From contig CBDANA010000009.1 of the NCBI GenBank assembly GCA_965197385.1, positions 1,054,001-1,118,000 on the forward strand: a stretch of DNA of 64,000 bases, written 5' to 3'. Every line of letters begins with the position of its first letter. The first letter of the stretch is position 1. The DNA comes from G963667915 sp965197385 (lineage in GTDB: Bacteria; Acidobacteriota; Vicinamibacteria; Vicinamibacterales; UBA823). Positions 24,666 to 33,893 of the stretch are shown one piece after another. The notes under the pieces were generated by a model that saw only the letters and a program-made list of their open reading frames with translations, had not been told where the DNA came from and made no database searches. The translations under genes and the position numbers were made by a program.

Positions 24666-26996
24666 ATGGCCCGGCAGCGCGGCACCCGCCTCGGCCCGTC
24701 TCCCCACGGCGCCCCACCCGGAGACCGTCGCGCGTCGCGCGCGCGGGGTGTCCTCTGGCGTCTCGCTGCGGTGCTGATCGCGACGACCGCGCCGGCCTTC
24801 GCGCAAAGCAGCACCAGCAGCTCGGACGGCGTCCCCGTGCCGCCCGCCGTCGTGGCGCGTGATGCCGACGGGCACGTCACCGTGCGCGCGGTCCTGATCA
24901 CGGAGCCCATCGTGGTCGACGGCCGCCTCGATGACCCCATCTACGAGGTCGTGCCGGCGATCGACGGATTCGTGCAGCAACTGCCGGACGAGGGCGCGCC
25001 GGCCACCGAACCGACCGAGCTCTGGCTGCTGTTCGACGACGACAACGTGTACGTGTCGGCGCGCTGCTGGGACAGCCAGCCCGAGCGCATGGTGGCCAAC
25101 GAGATGACGCGGGACGCCCGCGCGATCTGGCGAAACGACTCCTTGTCGGTCCTGTTCGACACGTTTCACGACCGCCGCAACGGCATGTCATTCACGACGA
25201 CCCCACTCGGCGGGCTGCTCGACTACCTCACCACCGACGAGCGAGACACCAATCTCGACTGGAACACCGTCTGGGACGCCCAGACCAGCATCTTCGAGCA
25301 CGGATGGATGGTCGAGATGGTCATTCCGTTCAAGTCGCTCAGGTTCAAGGCCGGCGGGGCGCAAACCTGGGGCGTCAACGTCTCGCGCCGAATCCAGTGG
25401 AAGAACGAGACCTCGTTCCTGAGCCCCGTCCCGGCCTCGCTGGATCGGCGGGGCATGCTGCAGGTGTCGGCGGCCGCCACGCTCGTGGGCATCGAACCCC
25501 CCACCACGCTGCGGAACCTCGAGATCAAGCCCTACGCGATTTCCGGCACGCTCACCGATCGTGACGCGACCCCCATGCGGTCGAACGACCTCACCGGCGA
25601 CATCGGGCTCGATCTCAAGTACGGCCTCACCAGCAGTCTCATCGCTGACTTCACCGTCAACACCGACTTCGCGCAGGTCGAGGCCGATGAGCAGCAGGTG
25701 AATCTGACGCGGTTCAGCCTGTTCTTTCCCGAGAAGCGGGAGTTCTTCCTGGAAGGACAGGGAATCTTCGCGTTCGGCGACCCGGGCGGGATTCGTCCGG
25801 AAAACATCCGGCCGAGCGACACGCCCGTGCTGTTCTTCAGTCGGCGCATCGGCCTCGAGGACGGTGAGCAGGTGCCGATCCTGGCCGGGGGGCGCGTGAC
25901 CGGCCGGGCCGGCGCGTATTCGATCGGGCTGCTGAATATTCAAACTGGCAATTCGGCCACCGCCGACGCGATCTCGACCAACTTCTCTGTCGTCCGGCTC
26001 AAGCGCGACATCCTCCGTCGAAGCAACGTCGGAGTCATCTACACGCGCCGGAGCCAGCTGCTGGATGCTGACGGCGTCAACCAGGTCTACGGTGCCGACC
26101 TGAATTTCCGCTTCTACGAGAACGTCGGCCTCAGCAGTTACTATGCGCGAACGGACACGCCGGGCCTCGAGAGATCCGACGCGAGCTACCGTGGGAAGTT
26201 CGAGTACACCGGCGACCGGTACGGGATCGAAGTCGAGCATCTCACGGTCGACGAACAGTTCAACCCGGAAATCGGGTTCGTGCGGCGCGACGATTTCCGG
26301 CGTAACTTCGCGCAACTGCGTTTCAGCCCGCGGCCCCGCGCGATACCCTGGCTCCGCCGCCTGATCTATCAGGGCAGCTTCGACTACATCACCGACACGC
26401 CGGGCACGCTCGAGACGCGTGAGGGCAAGCTCAGATTCGAGATAGAGCTCGAAAACAGCGACAAGTGGCACGTCGAGTACACCGATTCATTCGAGGGGCT
26501 GCAGGAGGACTTCGAGATCGCCGATGGGGTCGTGCTGCCCGTCGGCGGGTACAGCTTTCGTCACATGCGGACGGAGTACGAGCTGGGGCCGCAGCGGCCC
26601 GTCTCCGGCCGGCTCATCTTCTCGCGCGGGAGCTTCTTCAGCGGCACTCGCACCGAGGTCGGTTTCCAGGGACGCGTCGTCCTCCTGCCACAGCTGGCCA
26701 TCGAGCCGCGCATCTCCGTCAACGACGTCGACCTGCCGCAGGGTCCGTTCACGACGACGCTGGTGAGCACCCGGACCAGCTTCACCTTCTCGCCGCGGAT
26801 GTTCATCGCAGTCCTGCTACAGTTCAACTCGAGCGACGACGCGCTCGATTCGAACATCAGGTTTCGATGGGAGTACGAACCGGGCAGCGACCTCTTCGTC
26901 GTCTACAGCGACGGGCGCGACACGGGATTGGAGGGCTTTCCGCGGTTCCAGAACCGCTCCTTCGTCGTCAAGTTCACGCGGCTGTTCAGGTTCTGA
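24666..26996 (+). CDS. DUF5916 outer-membrane protein with N-terminal CBM9-like domain
   Basis: The 776-residue protein has a signal peptide ending at about residue 47 (TTAPAFAQ). A carbohydrate-binding-module-9-like domain follows (EPIVVDGRLDDPIYEVVPAI, then TELWLLFDDDNVYVSARCWD). Then comes a DUF5916 region rich in alternating beta strands that ends in FVVKFTRLFRF, a C-terminal aromatic residue typical of outer-membrane beta-barrels. The FSLFFPEKREFFLEGQGIFA block is characteristic of DUF5916. Its function is unproven; it is widespread in Acidobacteria and Bacteroidetes. It stands alone behind its own promoter. Confidence 0.9.
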   Translation: MARQRGTRLGPSPHGAPPGDRRASRARGVLWRLAAVLIATTAPAFAQSSTSSSDGVPVPPAVVARDADGHVTVRAVLITEPIVVDGRLDDPIYEVVPAIDGFVQQLPDEGAPATEPTELWLLFDDDNVYVSARCWDSQPERMVANEMTRDARAIWRNDSLSVLFDTFHDRRNGMSFTTTPLGGLLDYLTTDERDTNLDWNTVWDAQTSIFEHGWMVEMVIPFKSLRFKAGGAQTWGVNVSRRIQWKNETSFLSPVPASLDRRGMLQVSAAATLVGIEPPTTLRNLEIKPYAISGTLTDRDATPMRSNDLTGDIGLDLKYGLTSSLIADFTVNTDFAQVEADEQQVNLTRFSLFFPEKREFFLEGQGIFAFGDPGGIRPENIRPSDTPVLFFSRRIGLEDGEQVPILAGGRVTGRAGAYSIGLLNIQTGNSATADAISTNFSVVRLKRDILRRSNVGVIYTRRSQLLDADGVNQVYGADLNFRFYENVGLSSYYARTDTPGLERSDASYRGKFEYTGDRYGIEVEHLTVDEQFNPEIGFVRRDDFRRNFAQLRFSPRPRAIPWLRRLIYQGSFDYITDTPGTLETREGKLRFEIELENSDKWHVEYTDSFEGLQEDFEIADGVVLPVGGYSFRHMRTEYELGPQRPVSGRLIFSRGSFFSGTRTEVGFQGRVVLLPQLAIEPRISVNDVDLPQGPFTTTLVSTRTSFTFSPRMFIAVLLQFNSSDDALDSNIRFRWEYEPGSDLFVVYSDGRDTGLEGFPRFQNRSFVVKFTRLFRF

Positions 26997-27014
26997 GCCG
27001 ACCGCCCCCACGCG

Positions 27015-27043
27015 TTGTCACCGCCCGCCGAACGGCCAACAAT
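27015..27043 (+). promoter_or_regulatory. Orphan promoter-like sequence (TTGTCA-17-AACAAT)
   Basis: TTGTCA at 27015-27020 and AACAAT at 27038-27043 are 17 bp apart and followed by CGGGCCTG, closely matching the other promoters of this type. The next gene on this strand starts about 475 bases away behind its own promoter, and the intervening gene runs the other way. It is probably a leftover of a lost gene. Confidence 0.45.
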
Positions 27044-27107
27044 CGGGCCTGCGTCCACTGACAGACTATGCCCTGCGGCACCAGCCTCGAAAGGCGTCGA
27101 CGGGCTG

Positions 27108-27350
27108 CTAGTCGCCGTCGCGGCCCTTGCGGTATTCGTCGCGCAGCTCTCGCGCGACGCGTTTCAGCTCACGTGTGGCGTGTTGGATCCCCGGTTGCAC
27201 GTCTCGCCAGGCTTGCTGGGCGCGGGGCTTAATGTCGTCGTTCAGCACCCGCTGCGTCTTGGCGAGGACCTGTACGGCCTTGGCGCGGGCCGCGGGCTTC
27301 CGAGCCAACTCTTGGCCGACGCGAAGGGCCAACCGGCGTAGCAGCCTCAT
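27108..27350 (-). CDS. Small basic helical protein, unknown function
   Basis: The 80-residue frame has a perfect ribosome-binding site (GGAGGTGAG directly before the ATG at 27350). It encodes an Arg/Lys/Ala-rich, probably all-helical protein: LRRLALRVGQELARKPAARA, then NDDIKPRAQQAWRDVQPGIQ. There is no signal peptide or membrane helix. I do not recognise the family; it could bind nucleic acid or be an apolipophorin-like amphipathic helix. It is divergent from the hydrolase gene at 27518. Its TAG stop is the first three bases of a TAGCAGCCCGT repeat end. Confidence 0.65.
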   Translation of the reverse strand: MRLLRRLALRVGQELARKPAARAKAVQVLAKTQRVLNDDIKPRAQQAWRDVQPGIQHATRELKRVARELRDEYRKGRDGD

Positions 27351-27415
27351 CTCACCTCCAGTATAGAACCGCTTCCGGTATCCCTGGTGGCCGAGACCGT
27401 GCCCCACTGCCAGCG

Positions 27416-27444
27416 TTGTTCTGGACTTCCCCACCGCCTACAAT
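27416..27444 (+). promoter_or_regulatory. Promoter of the exported alpha/beta hydrolase (TTGTTC-17-TACAAT)
   Basis: TTGTTC at 27416-27421 and TACAAT at 27439-27444 are 17 bp apart, followed by TGGCCTTG. The ATG is at 27518. Confidence 0.75.
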
Positions 27445-27517
27445 TGGCCTTGAGTTTCATGTCGCCTCCGACCCGGATCGGAAGCAGCGGTTTAGGGCGC
27501 GAGGCGAAGGAGGACAT

Positions 27518-29560
27518 ATGACGCGTACGCTCGCAACACTTCTGACCGTGCTGGGCCTGGTCGCATCGGCCGCATCCGCGGACGTCGTGCGGATCGAGGT
27601 CCGGTCCAGAACGGATCTGGCCGACGGCAAGTCGTTCGGGTTGGCCGGGCCGTACGAAAAACTGGTCGGCACGATCTACTTTGCGGCCGATCCGGACAAC
27701 TCGGTCAACGGTATCATCACCGACATCGCGCTCGCGCCCAGGAATGCCGACGGCCTCGTCGAGTTTCATTCCGATTTTTTCCTGGTCAAGCCGAAGGAGG
27801 TGGAGCGCGGTAACGGCACCGTCCTGTACGAAGTGTCAAATCGCGGCGGGAAGGGCATGCTGCGCTACTTTAACCGCGGCACCCGGAACCTGGACCCGCA
27901 GACCGGAGCAGACATGGGAGACGGCTTTCTCTTGCGCAACGGCTTCACCCTGTTCTGGTTGGGCTGGCAGTTCGACCCGCCGGTGCGCAACGGGCTCGTG
28001 CGTCTGTATACGCCCGTGGCCACCGACAACGGAACCGCGATCGAGGGGGTGGTCCGAAGCGAAGTCGTCGTGCGCGAACGGGTGTTCGACCGATCCTTGG
28101 CCGACCGGAACCATGTCGCATATGCGGTCGCCGATCCGTCTGACCCAGCGAACGCCATGACGGTACGGGATTCGGCGGATGGGCCGCGACGCGTCATTCC
28201 GCGGAGCCAGTGGACATTCGGTCGCTGGGAGAATGGACAGGTCGTGCCCGACCGGACCCGCGTCTATCTAGAGGGCGGGTTCGAGCCACACAAGCTCTAC
28301 GACATTGTCTACACGGCCCAGAATCCGCCAGTGGTCGGCCTGGGTCCCGCGGCCATCCGTGATACGATCTCCCGACTCAAGTATGGCGCCACGGAGGAGC
28401 TGTCCATCCCGGCCGGCGCCATTGACCGCGCGTTGGCGTTTGGGACCTCGCAGAGCGGCCGGTTTTTACGGACGTTCCTGTACTACGGATTCAACGAAGA
28501 CGAGAGGCACCGCAAGGCGTTCGACGGCGTCATCTCTCACGTCGCCGGTGGAGGTCGCGGCAGCTTCAACCATCGGTTTGCCCAACCTTCCCGCGATGGC
28601 CATCCGTACCTGAACAAGCTGTACCCGACCGACATCTTCCCGTTTACCGACGTCGAGCAAACCGATCCGGACACGGGGATGCGGGATGGCCTGCTGGCAC
28701 GTGTGGAGCCGCCGTTCATGCCGAAGATTTTCTATACGAACTCGTCCTACGAGTACTGGGGACGGGCGGCGTCGCTGATCCATACAACCCTCGACGGCAC
28801 GAAAGACATTCCGCTGATGGAGAACGTCCGCATCTATTCCTTTGCCGGCGGACAGCACGGCCCGGGCAGCTTCCCACCGGTGCAACGGAGCGGACAGCAG
28901 CTCAGTAATCCCAACGACTATTCCTGGTTCATGCGTCGCCTCCTGCTGGCGATGAACCGCTGGGCCGCCGACGGATCACCGCCGCCCCCGAGCAACTACC
29001 CGCGGATCAGCGACGGCGATCTGGTCCTCCCCGAACAGCTGAGCTTTCCGGAGCTGCCAGGCGTCGGCCTGCCCGCCGCACCGCACAAAGCCTACCGGGT
29101 GCACTACGGTCCGGAGTTCGCCGCGAATGGCATCGTGACGATCGAACCTCCGGAGGTCGCCTCGGCGTTTCCGATCATGGTTCCGCAAGTCGATGCCGAC
29201 GGCAACGAGACGGGTGGCTTGAAGATGCCAGAAGTCTCGGTGCCGCTCGCAACCTACACCGGGTGGAATCTGTTCCGGCCCGAGTTCGGCCCCGAGGACG
29301 TGCTATCCAGCATGCAAGGGTCTTACATTCCGTTTCCGCGAACCACGGTCGACCGGCAGCAGAGCCGCGATCCGAGACGGGCCATCGCGGAGCGGTACCG
29401 CAGCCGCGAACAGTACGTGGGCCTCGTGTCGGGCGCGGCGCTCCGGCTCATCGAGGAGGACTACCTGCTCGCCGGAGACCTGGCACCGATCCTGAGCCAG
29501 GCCGGCGACCACTGGGACTACCTAATGGAGGAAGGCAGAGACCGTTCAGCGGGTCGCTAG
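27518..29560 (+). CDS. Exported alpha/beta-hydrolase domain protein (Abhydrolase_10 type)
   Basis: The protein of about 680 residues has a cleavable signal peptide (VLGLVASAASA). A long family-specific beta domain follows (SFGLAGPYEKLVGTIYFAAD and LYEVSNRGGKGMLRYFNRG). The alpha/beta hydrolase core has the nucleophile in FGTSQSGRFLRTFL (G-x-S-x-S-G) and the likely catalytic His in AGGQHGPG near residue 445. Relatives are large periplasmic esterase-like proteins of unknown substrate, common in soil and marine Acidobacteria and Proteobacteria. GAAGGAGG at 27506-27513 fixes the start at 27518, downstream of an in-frame upstream extension. Confidence 0.85.
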   Translation: MTRTLATLLTVLGLVASAASADVVRIEVRSRTDLADGKSFGLAGPYEKLVGTIYFAADPDNSVNGIITDIALAPRNADGLVEFHSDFFLVKPKEVERGNGTVLYEVSNRGGKGMLRYFNRGTRNLDPQTGADMGDGFLLRNGFTLFWLGWQFDPPVRNGLVRLYTPVATDNGTAIEGVVRSEVVVRERVFDRSLADRNHVAYAVADPSDPANAMTVRDSADGPRRVIPRSQWTFGRWENGQVVPDRTRVYLEGGFEPHKLYDIVYTAQNPPVVGLGPAAIRDTISRLKYGATEELSIPAGAIDRALAFGTSQSGRFLRTFLYYGFNEDERHRKAFDGVISHVAGGGRGSFNHRFAQPSRDGHPYLNKLYPTDIFPFTDVEQTDPDTGMRDGLLARVEPPFMPKIFYTNSSYEYWGRAASLIHTTLDGTKDIPLMENVRIYSFAGGQHGPGSFPPVQRSGQQLSNPNDYSWFMRRLLLAMNRWAADGSPPPPSNYPRISDGDLVLPEQLSFPELPGVGLPAAPHKAYRVHYGPEFAANGIVTIEPPEVASAFPIMVPQVDADGNETGGLKMPEVSVPLATYTGWNLFRPEFGPEDVLSSMQGSYIPFPRTTVDRQQSRDPRRAIAERYRSREQYVGLVSGAALRLIEEDYLLAGDLAPILSQAGDHWDYLMEEGRDRSAGR

Positions 29561-29610
29561 CCACCGGCACCCGCCTCGGTCCGTACAACGTCGTCTCCGA
29601 TGTGGACTGA
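29552..29610 (+). pseudogene. Possible N-terminal scrap of a Hanks-type Ser/Thr kinase
   Basis: A short frame overlapping the hydrolase stop reads SLATGTRLGPYNVVSDVD and then a stop. It closely resembles the entry of bacterial kinases of this phylum (ATGTRLGPYEVVS followed by the glycine loop). The rest of the gene is absent. A second kinase-like scrap lies at 18204-18248. Confidence 0.4.
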
Positions 29611-29703
29611 CGGCGACGCGCCCAACGCCAGCGCTCGTAACACGGCGGCGCGGGATGCTATTTCTGTCGTGACCGGAGCCCAACCTTAGATGAGGAGTAC
29701 GAG

Positions 29704-30137
29704 ATGGCCGTGGTCGCTGCGCGACTCGGTGCGGGCACAGCGGTAGAAATGCAGGCGCGCCAGTTCTCGTGGCGGGGGGATGAGCTCCCCCCGCGGGCGG
29801 GACGGACACCGGGCCGACACCGTATGAGCTCCTCCTCGGAGGACTGGCGGCCTGTATCGCGATCACCCTACGGGTGTACGCGAACCACAAGCGCATGAGC
29901 CTCTCCGGGATCGACGTGAGGCTCGAATTCGACCGAGTCCACGCGGACGACCGCCTGGACTGCGACGAGCGGACCGACGGTTGGATCGACCGGATCCGAA
30001 CCCAGGTGACGATTCATAGGATGTTCACTGACGCTCAGCGGAATCGTCTTGCGCAGGTGGCCGAGCGTTGCCCGGTCCACAAGACGCTCGTGCACGGCGT
30101 GCAGATCGTTGACTCTGTCCAGTTCGCAGCCCCGTAG
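29704..30137 (+). pseudogene. osmC: OsmC/Ohr-family peroxiredoxin, single-base frameshift
   Basis: The ATG at 29704 follows GAGGAGTACGAG. The N-terminal part reads VEMQARQFSWRGDELP. After a one-base slip in a C-run near 29790 it continues GTDTGPTPYELLLGGLAACI and TLRVYANHKRMSLSGIDVRL, and later LAQVAERCPVHKTL. The first reactive Cys (LAAC) and the second (ERCPVH) are both present, as in thiol-dependent hydroperoxidases of the OsmC family. About 145 residues would result from the repaired frame. The slip is in a homopolymer, so an assembly error is possible. Confidence 0.8.
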
Positions 30138-30201
30138 CGGCTCAACGAGTGACGCCACGCGTACCACCTCCACCGAACCCGTCCGCTGACCCTACGCAGC
30201 T

Positions 30202-32778
30202 TTACCTTCCCGGATGGGTAAAGCCTGGCCCGCCGGGCTGCTGCCGTACGATGTCGGACACGTACTCGCGCAGTCGGGATCCGATCGCTGTTCGGCTAAA
30301 CCCTGCCTCGATGTCCTCGCGCGCGCGGTCGCCGATGCGGCGGCCGAGCGCTCGGTCGTCGTACACCTGACGCATAAGCTTGGCGGCATGATCGAGATCG
30401 GGTTCAGCCCAGTGCGAACCTTTGACGTAGGGACCGGCGTCGCGCTCGAGCGTGACGATGCGATATCCGACGGGGAGACTGTTCATCGGCGTCATGAAAT
30501 CTGTGTTCCCAGAGTACTGCGTGGCGATGACAGGCTTACCGAGGGCCATGGCCTCGGCGAGGGTGAGACCAAACCCTTCGGACCGGTGGAGCGACACATA
30601 CGCATCGCAGGCGCCGATGAGGCCGTAGACCTCCTGGCGCGAGAGAGACTTGTCGATCAACCGCACCTGCGACCCGGCGATTTCCGCCTGCACCGCTGCA
30701 AACGCTTCGGGCTCAAAGTTCGAGCTGGCGCATTTGAGTACGAGGACGGCTCGCTCGTCCTGGCCGAAGGCCTGCGTGAAGGCTCGCACCGCACCGAGAG
30801 GATTCTTCCGCTCGGCGTAGCTCAAGAAATCGAAGATGAAGAGGAACACGAAGACGTCCTCGGATAGATCGAACGTAGCTCGATCGACGTCGGTGGTTCT
30901 GGGTACTTCCACGACGTGCGGCATGCGGCGCACGGGTATCGGCGACACGGCGGACAGGGCGTCAACCGAGAAGCGACTCGGCGTCCAGATCTCGTCGAAG
31001 TGGTCGAACGCGCCGAGCCACGCGTCAGGAAACCGCTGTTGCTCCCACACCCACACCCCGACGTTGTAATGACCCACGAACCGCGATCGTCCGAGGTGCT
31101 CGACGACGGCCGGAGTCTGGTCGGCGTTGACGACACAGAGGTTGATGCCATAGTCGAGATCGGAGGGCGAATCGCTGACGCTCGAGTCCTCCATCCGTGA
31201 GCGGACCTCCAGGTCCAACGTCGTCACCGAGCAGGGTAGCCCGGCCGCCTCGACCGCCTGCAGGAGCGCGCGGGCACCTTGCCCCATGCCGCTCTTGGTA
31301 CTGACGTAGCCCAGCACGTTGACACCGAGGCGTGAGAGATCGATGTCGCGCTTCGTGGGACCTGCCACGACGGTCGGCGAGTCCTGGCCAGTCGCCAGCG
31401 GCCGAACGCGTCGCTTCAAGCGCCGCGCGAAGTCGCGTCCGAAGACGCGCTTCACCGCCTTCTTGGCGTACCAGGCTGGCTTCGACATGTAGAGCTGCTT
31501 CACGACCCGCTTGGCCGTCTGGCGGGCGCCGAGCGAGCCCGACGACGGCAGAAGCAGCGGCTCAAGCGTCATCAGGAGCTCCGTCGACAGCCTGTATTGC
31601 TGCGTGCCGTGAACCTCGAGCCATTTCGCGAACGCGTCGAGGTCGTCCCCGGACGGATCCGAGAAGGCCAGCTGCACGTCTGGATCCGCTTCCCACAAGT
31701 AGAAGAGCAGCCGCGAAAGACAGGGGGGCCGCCGCCGGGTGGCCCGACCGTTCATCCAGCGCCAGAAGCTGTTCTCGCGTGCCGTGGCGAACGGGTCGCC
31801 GAACCGCGTCGGTGCGGAGTCGAGTGACAGGTAGAAGGCCCGCGCCAGGTCTGGAATCGGGACACCATTGTCGAACGTGGCGTAGGCGTAGGGCCAGTGG
31901 CGCGTCGTCTCGAACCCCGCCGCCCGAATCAGCGAGACGTATCTGTCGAACAACGGACGGAGCTCGGGGCGGTCGGCCAGGGTGAATCGATTCTGGTGCT
32001 TGGAGATCTTCTCCGGGTAGTCCAGCTCGACACCGCTGAAGTGGAAGAAGGAGAGCGGCTCGCCGTTGACGCGGATAGGATCGCTCATCTCGAGTCGGCG
32101 GGTGTGCAGGTTCCAGTACGCCACGTTGTAGCCCGGGTGATGAACGATCCCGACTTCGGGGTGGAAGCCCGGGACCAGGTCCATCCACTTCTGATCGACG
32201 AAGAGGCCATCGGCCAGCCGCACGACACAGCGATCGGCAACTCGGACCTGCCACCACCGCAGTAGATCTCGAACCGGCGGGCGATCCGCCAGCGCGATGA
32301 AGCCAAGATTGTACGCCCCGACGCGGAGCAGGTCGATTTCGCCCGGAAACGCCGTGTCGTCGATCGGCGCGGTGAGGTGGGGCGTCAGCAAGATGCTCTC
32401 GGTCTCGAGCCGCTCGTTCACTAGATCGAACTGGCGCACGACCAGGATGTCGGGGTCGAGGTAGACGAGTCGTTCGAGCCCTTCCTGCTCCATCAGATGC
32501 TGGAGGAAGAACGGCTTGACGGCGGTGTTCGCCTCGAGCACGGTGTACTGGAAGAGCAGCGACGTGACGTCCGGAATGTTCTTCAGATCCTCGACCTGCA
32601 ATAGCTCGAAGTCCTCGGCCGCCGGGTTGAAATAGTCGTCGGCCCGATCCACCAGCAGCGTGAAGAATCGACCGCCGGGATGGTGCTCGAGGAAGGATCG
32701 CGCCAACACTCGCGCGTAGGCCAGATAGTTCTTTGAGACGATCGTGCACCCATTTAGCGGAAGCGCACTCGAGCTCAT
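30202..32778 (-). CDS. Two-domain glycosyltransferase (GT-A-like plus GT4)
   Basis: The 858-residue protein joins two transferases. The N-terminal part (1-310) is a GT-A-fold, GT8-like nucleotide-sugar transferase, with NGCTIVSKNYLAYARVLARS and the metal-binding DxD in RLVYLDPDILVV. After a basic linker (about 420-480, KRVVKQLYMSKPAWYAKKAV) comes a GT-B, GT4-type domain. It has GMGQGARALLQAVEAAG, VWVWEQQRFPDAW and the donor-binding SEGFGLTLAEAMALGKPVIA. It likely builds a surface polysaccharide or glycan. Its ATG overlaps the TGA of the preceding GT4 gene (ATGA at 32775-32778), so the two are translationally coupled. Confidence 0.87.
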   Translation of the reverse strand: MSSSALPLNGCTIVSKNYLAYARVLARSFLEHHPGGRFFTLLVDRADDYFNPAAEDFELLQVEDLKNIPDVTSLLFQYTVLEANTAVKPFFLQHLMEQEGLERLVYLDPDILVVRQFDLVNERLETESILLTPHLTAPIDDTAFPGEIDLLRVGAYNLGFIALADRPPVRDLLRWWQVRVADRCVVRLADGLFVDQKWMDLVPGFHPEVGIVHHPGYNVAYWNLHTRRLEMSDPIRVNGEPLSFFHFSGVELDYPEKISKHQNRFTLADRPELRPLFDRYVSLIRAAGFETTRHWPYAYATFDNGVPIPDLARAFYLSLDSAPTRFGDPFATARENSFWRWMNGRATRRRPPCLSRLLFYLWEADPDVQLAFSDPSGDDLDAFAKWLEVHGTQQYRLSTELLMTLEPLLLPSSGSLGARQTAKRVVKQLYMSKPAWYAKKAVKRVFGRDFARRLKRRVRPLATGQDSPTVVAGPTKRDIDLSRLGVNVLGYVSTKSGMGQGARALLQAVEAAGLPCSVTTLDLEVRSRMEDSSVSDSPSDLDYGINLCVVNADQTPAVVEHLGRSRFVGHYNVGVWVWEQQRFPDAWLGAFDHFDEIWTPSRFSVDALSAVSPIPVRRMPHVVEVPRTTDVDRATFDLSEDVFVFLFIFDFLSYAERKNPLGAVRAFTQAFGQDERAVLVLKCASSNFEPEAFAAVQAEIAGSQVRLIDKSLSRQEVYGLIGACDAYVSLHRSEGFGLTLAEAMALGKPVIATQYSGNTDFMTPMNSLPVGYRIVTLERDAGPYVKGSHWAEPDLDHAAKLMRQVYDDRALGRRIGDRAREDIEAGFSRTAIGSRLREYVSDIVRQQPGGPGFTHPGR

Positions 32779-33893
32779 CGGTGGGCCATGCGGCGGTACA
32801 GCGCGAGCGTCTGCTCGGCAGTTCGCTGCCAGGAAAAATCGCGCGCGCGCGCCAGGCTTCGTTGGCCCAGATCGTCCCGCAGCGCACGGTCGCCGACGAC
32901 CCGTGAAATGGCGTCGGCAATCGCATCGGCATCTTCGGGATCCACGAGCAGTGCGGCATCGCCGGCTACTTCAGGCAGCGCCGAGCAATTGGACGTGACG
33001 ACCGGCGCACCGCACGCCATGGCTTCTAGGACCGGAAGGCCAAAGCCCTCGGCGAAGGAGGGGTAGACGAACGCTTCGGCGCAACTGTAGAGGAGCGCCA
33101 GATCGCTGCGCGTCACCACGCCCAGCTGTCGGATCGAAAGCTCCGCGCTCGCCTGCTCCAGACGATCGTGGATTGAGCGATTTTTCCAGCCAGACGGACC
33201 CGCCGTCACGAGGCTAATGCCGGCGCGTACCTCGGCTGGGAGTCGCAGTATCGCATCCACGAGGCTGATCAGATTCTTGCGCGGCTCGAGGCTTCCGACA
33301 GCCAGGACGTACGGCCGGTCAATGCCGAGCCGTTGCAGCGTGGCCATCTTTCGCTCGGGGTGGGGGAGAGGTGAGAAGAACGGATCGGCCGCAGAGTGGA
33401 TGACCTCGATCCGCTCCGGTGGCAGATCGAGCAGCTCAACCGCCGCGGCCTTGCTGTGATCGGAGACCGCGACGATTGCCGAGGCACGGCAGGCGGCGAG
33501 GGCCGTGGCCGACAGCGACGCCACCCGATTGGCGATCGTGTGGTAGTCGGGATGGGAAAGAAACGTCACGTCGTGCAGCGTCCAGGCGATGGGGCACGGT
33601 CGCCCTGGCGGGAGCGTTATGGCCGGGCTGTGGAAGACGTCGACGTCGGTGTCGTTCGGGTAGCGCCGGTCGGCCACGGTAATGTCGGATCGACGTGAGC
33701 CGAGCATCTGCGTCAGGCGCGCCTCGTCGACGTCGTCAGCGGTCAGATCGAAGAGCGTGTATCGGACCGACGGATCGCACTCGAGCAATCCGCTCAGCAA
33801 CAGCTCCGTGTAGCGCGCGATGCCGTCCGGGACTCCGAGGGATTTGCTGATGTCGAAGCCGACCCGGAGTGGCCGATCCGCGACCATCGTCAT
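32775..33893 (-). CDS. GT4-family glycosyltransferase
   Basis: The 372-residue GT-B protein has an N-terminal acceptor domain (RVGFDISKSLGVPDGIARYT). Its C-terminal GT4 domain has LAVGSLEPRKNLISLVDAIL and the E-x7-E donor motif in SFAEGFGLPVLEAMACGAPV. It resembles mannosyl- or rhamnosyltransferases of O-antigen and exopolysaccharide clusters. It is the middle of three overlapping genes: its start overlaps the stop of the gene at 33890-34252, and its stop overlaps the start of the two-domain transferase. Confidence 0.9.
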   Translation of the reverse strand: MTMVADRPLRVGFDISKSLGVPDGIARYTELLLSGLLECDPSVRYTLFDLTADDVDEARLTQMLGSRRSDITVADRRYPNDTDVDVFHSPAITLPPGRPCPIAWTLHDVTFLSHPDYHTIANRVASLSATALAACRASAIVAVSDHSKAAAVELLDLPPERIEVIHSAADPFFSPLPHPERKMATLQRLGIDRPYVLAVGSLEPRKNLISLVDAILRLPAEVRAGISLVTAGPSGWKNRSIHDRLEQASAELSIRQLGVVTRSDLALLYSCAEAFVYPSFAEGFGLPVLEAMACGAPVVTSNCSALPEVAGDAALLVDPEDADAIADAISRVVGDRALRDDLGQRSLARARDFSWQRTAEQTLALYRRMAHR

